Source: Boudabousia marimammalium
Lineage (GTDB): Bacteria; Actinomycetota; Actinomycetes; Actinomycetales; Actinomycetaceae
Assembly: GCF_001936115.1 (NCBI RefSeq)
Contig: NZ_MPDM01000004.1
Coordinates: forward strand, 62,001 to 126,000
DNA length: 64,000 bases
Reading direction: 5' to 3'
Positions 56,401-63,181 of this stretch are shown here, in pieces. The number at the start of each line of letters is the position of its first letter. Position 1 is the first letter of the stretch. The notes under the pieces are model-generated. The model ran no database searches and was not told the origin of the DNA. It saw only the letters and a list, made by a program, of their open reading frames with translations. The position numbers and the translations under genes were made by a program.

Positions 56401-59400
56401 AGCTTTAGCAGAAAACGACACTGATTTAGTTAATGCAGTGGAAGCTGAACTGGGACCGGACTGGCTAAAATCTGTCCAACCCGTATTTGATCCTCGCCAA
56501 GCCGTCCTCTTTGATGATCGTTGGGCCAGCGCTCGGGAAGAATTAGCCCGAGCAGCAACCCAATCCCAAGCAGTCAAGCCAGCTCGATTCACCGGCGCGG
56601 GAGAAACCGTTGCTCGGCAAGCTAGGTGGTGGGCCGAGCAGCTCACGGACGACGCTATCGCAAATTCTTTCCGCAAGGCAGCTGAAGCAGCTCTCACCAG
56701 TACAAACGGAATCTATCAAGATGAGATTGCCCTGGTCACGGGCGCGGCACCCGGTTCGATTGCTACCGCCCTAGTGGAGCGGCTCTTAGCTGGCGGCGCG
56801 CTGGTAATAATGACGGCCTCTCGCGTGAATCCGGCACGTATAGATTTTGCCCGTAAACTCTATGCGGAACATGCCGCAGCTGGGGCGGCTTTATGGTTGG
56901 TGCCCGCAAATCTTTCCTCCTATCGGGACGTGGATGACCTCATCGACTGGATTGCGTCCGCACAGGTCGAAACAAAAGGTGACGCCACCACAATTATTAA
57001 ACCTGCACTGACCCCGACCCTAGCTTTCCCCTTTGCGGCTGGGCCAGTCTCAGGCTCGGTTGCCGATGCGGGAGGGAAAGCTGAAGCGCAGAGTCGTCTC
57101 TTGCTCTGGAGCGTGGAGCGGATGATTGCCCGCCTTTCCGAAACTGCGGAAGCTGCTTCTGCGGATGCCCGAGTCCATGTGGTTTTACCTGGCTCACCCA
57201 ATCGTGGCACCTTCGGAGGTGACGGCGCCTACGGCGAGGTCAAGGCCGCTTTTGATGCGATTTGCAACAAGTGGTCAGTCGAAGCGGGCTGGCCTGAGAC
57301 TATCACTTTAGCCCACCCGCAAATTGGTTGGGTTGCGGGAACGCACCTAATGGGCGGCAATGACGCCCTAGTGCCGGCAGCCCGCGCAGCCGGCATCGAA
57401 GTATTCACTCCGTCTGAGATTTCTACAAAACTCCTTTCTCTATGCTCCCCCGAGGCGCGCAAGCAGGCACAAGAGGGACCGCTGAAGCTAGATTTGAGCG
57501 GTGGACTGGCTACCTCTCAGATTTCACTTCCGAATCTGGCTGCCCAGGTGACGGCCGAGGGATCGCTGAGTTCTCCGACCTCTACGGTGGGGGAATCCGC
57601 ACCGGTAGGTGCAGCGACTGGGGCGCTTGTTCCGCCAGCCACCATTGGGGCGCTACCTTCGCCACGACAGTGTGAGATCGCCACTGGCACAAGGTTGCGT
57701 GAAGTTACTGCCGACCTTTCTGAATTGGTCGTGATTGTTGGAACCGGCGAGGTTTCGGCATGGGGTTCAGGACGCACGCGAAGCGAAGCAGAATACGGCC
57801 TTAGCCGTGACGGAAGCGTCGATCTGACTGCTGCGGGCGTATTGGAACTGGCGTGGATGATGAATCTAGTCCACTGGTCTGAAGATCCTGCTCCAGGCTG
57901 GTACGATCAGTCCGGTACGCCAGTACCGGAAGCAGAGATCTTTGATCGCTATCGCGACGAGGTGGTAGCTCGCTGCGGGATCCGCACCCTCGTAGATGAT
58001 TCAAATTTGGTAGAGCAGGGGTCAATTGACGTTGCCACCGTCTACCTTGACCGCGATATTGAGTTCTCTGTCGCCAGCGAAGCTGAGGCACGTGATTACC
58101 TGCTAGCTGACCCGGCCTCTACCAAAATTCGCGCTGGCGACGACGGTGAATGGCTAGTCACGAAAGCGGCCGGCGCAATCACCAGAGTACCTAAGAAAGC
58201 AACCTTGAGCAGGACTGTAGGTGGCCAGCTACCCACCGATTTTGATCCGGCACGCTGGGGAATTTCTGCCGCATTGCTGGATGGTTTGGACCGGATTGCG
58301 GTGTGGAATCTGGTCACTTCCGTGGATGCTTTCCTCTCCTCCGGTTTTACTCCTGCGGAACTCCTACAAGCGATTCACCCCACCGAGGTAGCCTGCACTC
58401 AAGGTACCGGGATTGGCGGAATGGAATCCTTGCGCAAGGTATTCTTGGACCGTTTCTTAGGTGAGGAGCGACCGCAAGATATTTTACAAGAAGCCCTCCC
58501 GAATGTAGTGGCAGCGCACGTTATGCAGTCCTATGTGGGCGGTTATGGGGCGATGATTCACCCGGTAGCTGCCTGTGCTACCGCTGCTGTGTCAGTGGAA
58601 GAAGGGGTAGATAAGATTCGAGTCGGGAAAGCACAATTTGTGGTGGCCGGCGGCATTGATGACTTGGGTGTTGAATCTCTGACCGGCTTCGGGGACATGA
58701 ACGCAACCGCAAATTCTGCAGAAATGGCCGCTAAGGGAATTCCAGAACGCTTCTTCTCCCGCGCCAATGACCGGCGCAGGGGTGGCTTCGTGGAAGCTGC
58801 CGGTGGTGGCACTGTACTGTTGGCACGCGGTGATGTAGCGGCCCAGATGGGTCTGCCTGTCCTCGCAGTAGTCGCTCATGCGCAATCTTACGCGGATGGT
58901 TCTCACACTTCGATTCCAGCACCCGGGATTGGGGCTTTAGCGGCAGCTCGGGGTGGCCAGGCTTCGACTTTGGCACGTTCTTTGCAAGGTCTAGGTTTGA
59001 CTGCAGACGACGTACGGGTGGTTTCAAAACATGACACTTCTACGAATGCAAATGATCCTAATGAAACTGAGCTGCATGCGCGCCTGTGGGGCGCGTTGGG
59101 ACGCCAGCCGGGTAATCCTCTGTTTGTGGTTTCACAGAAGACTGTGACCGGTCACGCAAAGGGTGGTGCGGCACTATTCCAGATTGCTGGTTTAACTGAG
59201 ATTATGCGCAATGGTAGGATTCCAGGGAACTTGGCGTTGGATTGTGTGGCCCCTGAGATTGCCGCCTCAGGCGGAGATTTCGTGTGGCTGCGCGAACCAC
59301 TCGAGCTGGGTGCGGGGAAGATCAAAGCAGCTGTCCTTTCCTCCCTTGGATTCGGGCATGTTTCAGCAGTGATTGTGTTGGCGCACCCGGATTGTTTCGT

Positions 59401-59638
59401 GGCGGCGCTAGAGGCAGCGGGCGGCAGCGCGACCGAGTGGCGTGATCGTGCTAATCAGCGACTGCAGGCCGGGGTGCAACGTCTTGAGGGTGGCATGGTT
59501 GGTGCCGCAAAACTGTTTGAGCCAACCTCGCAGCGTCGTCTTCCTACGGAAGGCGCACATGAGTCTGAGATAGCCATGCTGCTGGATGATGAGGTTCGCT
59601 TGGGGGCGGAAGGGTTCTTTCCACGGGCAGATTCATGA
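50444..59638 (+). CDS. fas: Type I fatty acid synthase (single chain, FAS-I)
   Basis: This 3064-residue multienzyme makes long-chain fatty acids from acetyl- and malonyl-CoA. Domains in order: acetyltransferase (GHSQG, Ser118), enoyl reductase (LLAGMTPTTVDPQIVAAAANAGF, near 387), a hot-dog dehydratase region (GDYNPIHTS, near 1196), malonyl/palmitoyl transferase (GHSLGEYTAL, Ser1406), acyl carrier domain (LTNGVSSRRNQLLMDM; phosphopantetheine serine 1794 or 1795) after a Pro/Glu/Asn-rich linker, ketoreductase (ALVTGAAPGSIATALVERLL, near 2095) and ketosynthase (HPVAACATAAVSV, Cys2711). Length and order match corynebacterial, mycobacterial and bifidobacterial FAS-I. There is no built-in phosphopantetheinyl transferase; acpS overlaps its stop by ATGA. 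Confidence 0.97.
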   Translation: MTSALTSAPVTLVFSGQASDWKEELRESITDGTNLRLKALLQQAKARIAAVAAPVTMAVPAAPERLLALLSEEPAPSSELDRTGAVSVPAILLSQIAALWQLEAAGLPVSLPPTLGHSQGLLGARAASLIDDEEKLVDLLAFALLLGAAASVQVRELGGSPFASRLLSVRGLCDDAINAALEKLPSDSQGVAQVALKNGPQAFVFSGQPQSLALLRQQLTLGVQEHNAAIEAKLTGGTTINPRWDELPVAVPFHHPVLQPAVELTMAWAKVCGLTGVKLKELATQILVTPQDWPQAVQTATKKHPHLLMVGPGSSLARLTQKLVAGTPAVVIDAGSVRKRDELARIGAKFPKATDWSRHVPKLLTLPSGETVVETAFTRLTGNSPILLAGMTPTTVDPQIVAAAANAGFWAEMAGGGQYSAEVFTAHKNGLVEQLEPGRAAQFNSMYFDRFMWNLQFGVQKIVSKARSAGAPINGVTISAGIPEVAEASDLIASLKAEGFPYICFKPGTVEQIRSVLQIADANPHTPLVMQVEDGHAGGHHSWVDLDDLLSDTYADIRTRENVILCVGGGIGTPERAADYISGQWSLRHGLPLMPVDGILVGTAAMTVKEAKTSPQVKQLLKATPGVKLNDQGGWVGRGKSRGGVTSGLSHLHADMYEVDNASAACSRLLAEVGSEMSTINARRTEIIAALNRTAKPFFGEVKEMTYQQWAQRVLTLSFPWGDPTWQDRFWDLLQRIEARLHEVDHGPISTLFPTLEAVSDGPAALALLLENYPQAATTPVTATDAAWFVGWCRKHHKPMPFVPVIDADLSRWWGLDTLWQSQDERYDADTVRVIPGPVSVGGIDRVDEPVAELLGRFEAACVARLKAEGITPQKRFARLGSTTEISEYLRTVPHLVWNGHLIDNPARTLSAEACRLRETEAGWELAIIADTYWDDLPEPQPYTVREVTIPLDLPASVSTGAVPTVSHDRLPVAVYDLLAGVAGIGSVNVAGDKLTQLPQVHPDPKTPFGVVKDRITVTKNIWASHLSATGAVLSETEAGEELELPAALADALVGPCWPAIYAALGSAHLADGYPVIEGLLNAVHLDHCIDLEVPLTQLVHQHLLLDVTAQTQLLEESASGRIVTVNLELFADGTRIARLIERFAIRGRITTTEAASTVAGFGGQGRRIEMTPRAFTRRVTVSAPSDMTPFAIASGDYNPIHTSTNAAALVGLDAPLVHGMWLSAVAQTVLCGGTETGAPRQLHGWTYSMYGMVQLNDEIEILVERIGRTTGSEDAYEVTCRIGEKVVSRGQAVLAPLRTAYVYPGQGIQQVGMGAKDRQKSASVRNVWERADQHTRRQHGFSIIQVVDQNPTELRVNGQLLRHPDGVMNLTQFTQVALAVVAYGQTMRLQESHALVPNSVYAGHSLGEYTALASGAGIFDLEAVIDVVYSRGSAMHALVERDSEGRSNYRLGALRPNQCGISATEVENYVETLAQETGEFLQIVNFNLEGQQYAVAGTVAGLAALAEDASRKAQAHGGKRPFMLIPGIDVPFHSRALRAGVPAFAQKLDELLPSELDYQTLVNRYIPNLVARPFELSRDFAEAICAEVPSSVLEELLADGNQFEQLVANSPGAAARILVIELLSWQFASPVRWIETQALLFTDKSRGGLGIEEVVEVGLAQAPTLANLAAKTLKLPQFSQAHIQVKNVERDEAAVYATDTTPIPPRVSTVLEETQNEASDLDTEPAWETPSEPQSEQANPTNIPNTPSNNEPLPELTFGPSEALLTLFALQTKLLPDQITPIDTTDSLTNGVSSRRNQLLMDMSTELGVASIDGASEADLATLQTRVEIAAPGYAPYGPVLADVMRARLRTILAGAGLKANEVAERVTGTWGLPSSWIAPVEVALVLGTREGESVRGGNLNTLGAATASSQKQAHELIDAAIQATAQRAQVSVTLPQAGSSGGGGVVDSAALSAYAASVTGPSGVLAQTARLILSQLGLTNEAAPALAENDTDLVNAVEAELGPDWLKSVQPVFDPRQAVLFDDRWASAREELARAATQSQAVKPARFTGAGETVARQARWWAEQLTDDAIANSFRKAAEAALTSTNGIYQDEIALVTGAAPGSIATALVERLLAGGALVIMTASRVNPARIDFARKLYAEHAAAGAALWLVPANLSSYRDVDDLIDWIASAQVETKGDATTIIKPALTPTLAFPFAAGPVSGSVADAGGKAEAQSRLLLWSVERMIARLSETAEAASADARVHVVLPGSPNRGTFGGDGAYGEVKAAFDAICNKWSVEAGWPETITLAHPQIGWVAGTHLMGGNDALVPAARAAGIEVFTPSEISTKLLSLCSPEARKQAQEGPLKLDLSGGLATSQISLPNLAAQVTAEGSLSSPTSTVGESAPVGAATGALVPPATIGALPSPRQCEIATGTRLREVTADLSELVVIVGTGEVSAWGSGRTRSEAEYGLSRDGSVDLTAAGVLELAWMMNLVHWSEDPAPGWYDQSGTPVPEAEIFDRYRDEVVARCGIRTLVDDSNLVEQGSIDVATVYLDRDIEFSVASEAEARDYLLADPASTKIRAGDDGEWLVTKAAGAITRVPKKATLSRTVGGQLPTDFDPARWGISAALLDGLDRIAVWNLVTSVDAFLSSGFTPAELLQAIHPTEVACTQGTGIGGMESLRKVFLDRFLGEERPQDILQEALPNVVAAHVMQSYVGGYGAMIHPVAACATAAVSVEEGVDKIRVGKAQFVVAGGIDDLGVESLTGFGDMNATANSAEMAAKGIPERFFSRANDRRRGGFVEAAGGGTVLLARGDVAAQMGLPVLAVVAHAQSYADGSHTSIPAPGIGALAAARGGQASTLARSLQGLGLTADDVRVVSKHDTSTNANDPNETELHARLWGALGRQPGNPLFVVSQKTVTGHAKGGAALFQIAGLTEIMRNGRIPGNLALDCVAPEIAASGGDFVWLREPLELGAGKIKAAVLSSLGFGHVSAVIVLAHPDCFVAALEAAGGSATEWRDRANQRLQAGVQRLEGGMVGAAKLFEPTSQRRLPTEGAHESEIAMLLDDEVRLGAEGFFPRADS

Positions 59639-60117
59639 GCAGCATCGCGATTGGCTCTAGGCCAAGATTTTCCAGCACCTTTGTTACGGCCCCACCTCTT
59701 CCGAAGGGTTACAGCCCGTGCGCAGTAGGCTTCGATTTGGTGGAAATACCCGGTTTTTCAACACAGTTAGAGGAACCGGGGAGCCATTTCAAAAACCTGT
59801 TTTCGTCTGCTGAGCGCCGCTATTGCGAGAGGAGCAGTAACCCCGCGGCTGCCTATGCAGCACGCTGGGCTGCCCGCGAAGCCTTCTTCAAGGCTTGGTC
59901 AAGTACCCAATTCGGCTGCCCCCCATCATTGGCGGACGATCCTCGGTTATTCGCGCAGGTTGAAGTGATCTCAGATGCTTGGTCACGTCCGAACTTACGT
60001 TTGCGGGACGAAGTTTCTGAAGTTTTCTCAGCCACTCTGCCCGGGGCGCATTCCTTTCTGTCACTCAGCCATGACGGAGACTATGCGGCTGCGGTGGTGA
60101 TGCTGGCTTCACTTTAA
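59635..60117 (+). CDS. acpS: AcpS, holo-[acyl-carrier-protein] synthase
   Basis: AcpS loads 4'-phosphopantetheine from CoA onto the FAS acyl-carrier serine. The 160-residue protein has the two signature motifs: AVGFDLVEIPGF (metal-binding Asp/Glu) and FSSAERRYCERSSNPAAAYAARWAAREAFFKAW. About 30 extra residues precede the usual start. Its ATG overlaps the fas stop codon, so the modifying enzyme is made together with its target. The fas-acpS pairing is known in mycobacteria (Rv2524c-Rv2523c). Confidence 0.92.
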   Translation: MSSIAIGSRPRFSSTFVTAPPLPKGYSPCAVGFDLVEIPGFSTQLEEPGSHFKNLFSSAERRYCERSSNPAAAYAARWAAREAFFKAWSSTQFGCPPSLADDPRLFAQVEVISDAWSRPNLRLRDEVSEVFSATLPGAHSFLSLSHDGDYAAAVVMLASL

Positions 60118-60158
60118 CCGCTCAACCAAGATTTGTTCAATATTTTTAAGGAGCTTTC

Positions 60159-60800
60159 ATGTTTCAAACCTCTCGCCCGGAAACTTCCGTGGCAATTCCT
60201 CCTCTGTCTTCATTTGCGCCCCGGTTTCCCGTTCTCTTGGAGAAACTCTCCGACACCCGCTTGAATACTTTCTCACTGGCATTGGTGGGAGCGGCTCTGT
60301 TGGGGATTTCCGCTCAGTTAAGTTGGAATATTGGGGTGGTACCGATTACCGGCCAGACCTTCGTAGTGATGGTGTTGGGGGTGGCTCTGGGTGCTAAACG
60401 TGCAGCGGCTACCGTCCTGTTTTATCTTTTCGCGGGTTTAGCTGGAATGCCTTGGTTCGCTAACTTCGCCGGTGGACCGTTGATGGTGTTGCGCCCAAGC
60501 TTTGGCTACCTGCTGGGCTTTGTGGCGGCGGCAGCGTTAGTGGGTTGGTTTTCTGAACGAGGGTGGGATCGCTACAGTGGCAAGGCCTTATTAATGTACT
60601 GCTCAGCGTCTCTATTGATTTACGCTTTTGGAGTGCCCTATTTGGCGCTGGTGCTACATTTCTCTGGAGCTGATGTCTCCGCGGTCGCAATCTGGTGGAT
60701 CGGAGCAGGAGTTTTTGTGCCGGGCGACGCTGTGAAATGTGTTTTGGCAGCTGTGCTTTCACCGGCGGCTTGGTCGCTGGTGGCCAGATTCTCTCGGTAA
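60159..60800 (+). CDS. bioY: BioY, biotin transporter substrate-specific component
   Basis: BioY is the membrane S component of energy-coupling-factor biotin transporters. The 213-residue protein has about six hydrophobic helices, with the family motifs ISAQLSWNIGVVPITGQTFVVMVLGVALGAKRAA, LFAGLAGMPWFANFAGGPLMVLRPSFGYLLGFVAAA and FVPGDAVKCVLAAVL. No EcfA/EcfT genes are adjacent, so it either works alone or uses shared ECF modules elsewhere. Ribosome site TTTAAGGAGCTTTC. It ends the operon that also carries birA and accBC, which suggests a host that imports biotin. Confidence 0.92.
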   Translation: MFQTSRPETSVAIPPLSSFAPRFPVLLEKLSDTRLNTFSLALVGAALLGISAQLSWNIGVVPITGQTFVVMVLGVALGAKRAAATVLFYLFAGLAGMPWFANFAGGPLMVLRPSFGYLLGFVAAAALVGWFSERGWDRYSGKALLMYCSASLLIYAFGVPYLALVLHFSGADVSAVAIWWIGAGVFVPGDAVKCVLAAVLSPAAWSLVARFSR

Positions 60801-60838
60801 TAGTTTTGGGCCCAGCGAAGTCGCTGGGCCCAAAACTA
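60801..60838. terminator. Long perfect hairpin between bioY and dps (I-shaped terminator)
   Basis: TAGTTTTGGGCCCAGCGA (60801-60818) and TCGCTGGGCCCAAAACTA (60821-60838) are perfect 18-base arms with a 2-base centre. It begins right after the bioY stop and ends 12 bases before the dps stop. T-runs lie on the 5' side and A-runs on the 3' side on both strands, the reverse of a normal intrinsic terminator, so any termination does not rely on a U-tail. Confidence 0.75.
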
Positions 60839-60850
60839 TGAAACGCAAGT

Positions 60851-61291
60851 TTACTTGGAGTACATGCGAAGCATCCAAGCCTTCTTTTCCAGCTCACGTG
60901 CGGTTGCAATCAGCAGGTCAGCACTCAACGGGTCAGAGGCATCAATCTGCTTGATGTACTTCTTCATGGTGTCAGCGGTCTGTGCTAGGGCGGCCTCAAT
61001 CAGCTTGTAGCCGTCGGGAACGTCAATGACACCCTCGGGCATCGGCTGCAAGGTGGTGGTACTAGACACGGTGGCGGAACGACCATCGGAGACCAACCCG
61101 ATAGCGGCCAGGCGCTCTGCGAACTCGTCCAAATCGGTACGTGCCTCATCAACAACGCCGTCTAGGAACTCGTGTAGGGACTGGAAGCCAGCGCCCTGGA
61201 TGTTCCAGTGAGCCTGCTTAGCCTGCAAGGATAGTTCGGTCAGGTCAACTAGACCCTGCTGCAATGCTTCTTTAACTAGATTCTCAGACAT
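60851..61291 (-). CDS. dps: Dps-family ferritin-like DNA-protection / iron-storage protein
   Basis: Dps forms 12-subunit cages that oxidise and store iron and protect DNA from peroxide. The 146-residue protein has the ferroxidase motifs QAKQAHWNIQGAGFQSLHEFLDGVVDEARTDLDEFAERL, with the His, Asp and Glu ligands at subunit interfaces, and the four-helix pattern (DLLIATARELEKKAWMLRMY). I start at the ATG at 61291 with AGAGGTGAAGATT ahead; the frame remains open upstream into non-coding sequence. A small hairpin (CCCCAA-N5-TTGGGG, 61308-61324) lies just upstream of the ribosome site. Confidence 0.9.
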   Translation of the reverse strand: MSENLVKEALQQGLVDLTELSLQAKQAHWNIQGAGFQSLHEFLDGVVDEARTDLDEFAERLAAIGLVSDGRSATVSSTTTLQPMPEGVIDVPDGYKLIEAALAQTADTMKKYIKQIDASDPLSADLLIATARELEKKAWMLRMYSK

Positions 61292-61473
61292 AATCTTCAC
61301 CTCTTCTCCCCAATCTTTTTGGGGCTCTAAATATATGAACAATTTCATCCTAGACATATTCCCGACAGAATGAAAGGCGACACGGAAAGACCTCCCGCAT
61401 AATTGGGACTTTTCCGCATCATAGCAACGATTCTGCCCAAAAAGAATTAGGGTTAACTTAGTGCTTTGCATAA

Positions 61474-61504
61474 GGTAAGCTAAAAGGCTAAGTTTTGCCT
61501 TACC
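61474..61504. promoter_or_regulatory. Imperfect 31-bp inverted repeat between dps and gluQ (iron-box-like)
   Basis: GGTAAGCTAAAA (61474-61485) and TTTTGCCTTACC (61493-61504) pair at 10 of 12 positions plus a G-T pair, around 7 bases. The left part, AAGGTAAGCTAA, resembles half of a DtxR/IdeR box (TTAGGTTAGSCTAACCTAA). Iron control of dps would make sense, but the match is partial and the site is 183 bases from the dps ATG. Confidence 0.3.
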
Positions 61505-61550
61505 CAGCCAGATTTTTGGCATCTAAACGAAGCTTTGTAAACTAGCAGAC

Positions 61551-62519
61551 ATGACTGCTACTCCCTCATCTTTCATTCCTATCAACTCTGCTGGTGGAGC
61601 CGGACGATATGCACCCTCGCCTACTGGGGATTTGCATCTGGGGAACCTGCGCACCGCAGTGATCGCCTGGTCTTTAGCCCATTTGAGCGGGCGAGACTTT
61701 AAGCTGCGGGTAGAGAATCTGGACCGCGTTCGGGCCGGCAGCGCAGATGGGCAGTTAGCTGATTTAGCGGCGCTGGGCCTGGCTTGGGACCAGCCGGTGG
61801 TCTATCAAGATTCAAGGATTGCCGTCTATGAGGATGCGATTGAGCAGCTATCACAGCAGGGGTTGGTCTATGAGTGTTACTGCTCCCGGAAGGATATTCG
61901 CGAGGCCACTTCGGCCCCTCATATTTTGCCGGGCACCTATCCGGGCACCTGTCGTAATTTAACCGATGAGGAACGGGCTACCCGACGTGTCGTGCTTTCC
62001 GAGCAGGGCCGCTCCCCTTCCTTACGCCTGCGCAGTGAAGTGAGTGAGTTTACTGTGCAGGACCAGTTCGCGGGTGCTTTCACCGGCCCGGTGGATGACG
62101 TGGTGATTCGCCGCGGGGATGGCGTCATAGCGTACAACCTAGCTGTGGTCATTGATGATGCCTTCCAAGGAATTGATCAGGTCTGCCGCGGTGATGATTT
62201 ACTTTCCTCTTCTCCGCGTCAGGCTTATCTGGCTAGCCTTTTGGGGCTGCCACCGGTGACTTACGCGCATGTCCCCCTCGTCCTGAACCCTGCCGGAGAG
62301 CGCCTGGCGAAACGTGATGGCGCCGTCTCTATGCGTGACTTGGCAGGGCTGGGCTGGGGTGCAGACCAGGTTTTGGCGTGGATTGCGAGCAGTTTGGGTG
62401 TCGAGGGTGCCGAGGGCGCCACAGGCTTGACTCTCCCTGAGGTGGCCCGTCAGATTTCTTGGGAAACGGTTAATAACGGTCCCGTGATTTTTGATCCGCC
62501 CCAGTTAGCTCACGCATGA
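61551..62519 (+). CDS. gluQ: GluQ, glutamyl-Q tRNA(Asp) synthetase
   Basis: GluQ attaches glutamate to the queuosine base in the tRNA-Asp anticodon. The 322-residue protein is a shortened GluRS without the anticodon-binding domain: GRYAPSPTGDLHLGNLRTAVIAW (HIGH-type motif as HLGN), LRVENLDRVR, the zinc ligands CYCSRKDI and GTYPGTC, and LAKRDGAVS in place of KMSKS. The ATG has no ribosome site, but TAAACT lies exactly 7 bases before it, so a leaderless message is likely. The enzyme implies that the host has queuosine in tRNA, made or salvaged. Confidence 0.93.
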   Translation: MTATPSSFIPINSAGGAGRYAPSPTGDLHLGNLRTAVIAWSLAHLSGRDFKLRVENLDRVRAGSADGQLADLAALGLAWDQPVVYQDSRIAVYEDAIEQLSQQGLVYECYCSRKDIREATSAPHILPGTYPGTCRNLTDEERATRRVVLSEQGRSPSLRLRSEVSEFTVQDQFAGAFTGPVDDVVIRRGDGVIAYNLAVVIDDAFQGIDQVCRGDDLLSSSPRQAYLASLLGLPPVTYAHVPLVLNPAGERLAKRDGAVSMRDLAGLGWGADQVLAWIASSLGVEGAEGATGLTLPEVARQISWETVNNGPVIFDPPQLAHA

Positions 62520-62532
62520 TTGTAAAGTTGGT

Positions 62533-63090
62533 GTGACCGTGCCGAAGCAAAACAGCCATCAGAGCTTGGATTTAGTGTGGGAGGAAGCGGCGGTGGGCGG
62601 TGCGGATTCTTTCCGCCTACGTTCGGCGGCCCTACTCATTCATGCTCAACAGATCTTATTGGTTCATAATTTGGTGCACGATTTCTACTACACGGTGGGC
62701 GGCGCCGTCCGTCATGGGGAAAGTAGTTTGGAAGCGGTGGCGCGGGAGGTACGGGAAGAAACTGGGCTCACGCTTCGCCACTCTCGTTTAGTTTTCCTTT
62801 ATGAAGTCTTTTATCAAGATCAGCTATCAGAGTCGGATTTGCGCTGCCATGAGATTAACTTGTTCTATTTGCATGAGTTGACCCAAGAGGAACGCACTCG
62901 AGTAGACGCGAAGATTCATGAAACCAAGTCTGGGTCTGAGCGTGGATTGGATTTACCTTCCGGTGAGACCTTAGAATGGCTGGATTTTGCTGCTCTCTCA
63001 GATAAGGTAGTCTTCCCTAGTTTTCTTCCTGATCGTCTGCTCCGGCCTCTTCCTGAACAGTTTGAACATGTGGTGGAAGGAGCGAACTAA
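62533..63090 (+). CDS. NUDIX hydrolase
   Basis: The 185-residue protein has a full NUDIX box: GGAVRHGESSLEAVAREVREETGLTL (G-x5-E-x7-REVxEExG form), which binds Mg and cleaves nucleoside diphosphates linked to another group. The N-terminal part (DSFRLRSAALLIHAQQILLVHNL) is the usual beta-sheet entry, and a later LPSGETLEWLDFAAL segment matches the NUDIX fold end. The substrate is unknown. The start is GTG, 13 bases after the gluQ stop, so it is probably co-transcribed with gluQ. Confidence 0.85.
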   Translation: MTVPKQNSHQSLDLVWEEAAVGGADSFRLRSAALLIHAQQILLVHNLVHDFYYTVGGAVRHGESSLEAVAREVREETGLTLRHSRLVFLYEVFYQDQLSESDLRCHEINLFYLHELTQEERTRVDAKIHETKSGSERGLDLPSGETLEWLDFAALSDKVVFPSFLPDRLLRPLPEQFEHVVEGAN

Positions 63091-63104
63091 AAGCAGCGCA
63101 CAGA

Positions 63105-63150
63105 TAAAACGCCGGCGGGAACACTGCTATGCATTCCCGCCGGCGTTTTA
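63105..63150. terminator. Bidirectional intrinsic terminator between the NUDIX gene and infB
   Basis: TAAAACGCCGGCGGGAA (63105-63121) and TTCCCGCCGGCGTTTTA (63134-63150) are perfect 17-base arms with a 12-base loop. Each strand has an A-run before and a T-run after the GC stem, the standard form of a two-way terminator for convergent genes. Confidence 0.93.
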
Positions 63151-63181
63151 TTTGGCGTCTGCTCAGAGACTATGAGCTAGC

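Noticed and set aside
61292..61522. N-terminal extension of Dps
   Set aside because: Its sequence is unlike Dps tails and covers the promoter region; the ATG at 61291 has a ribosome site and gives standard Dps length.
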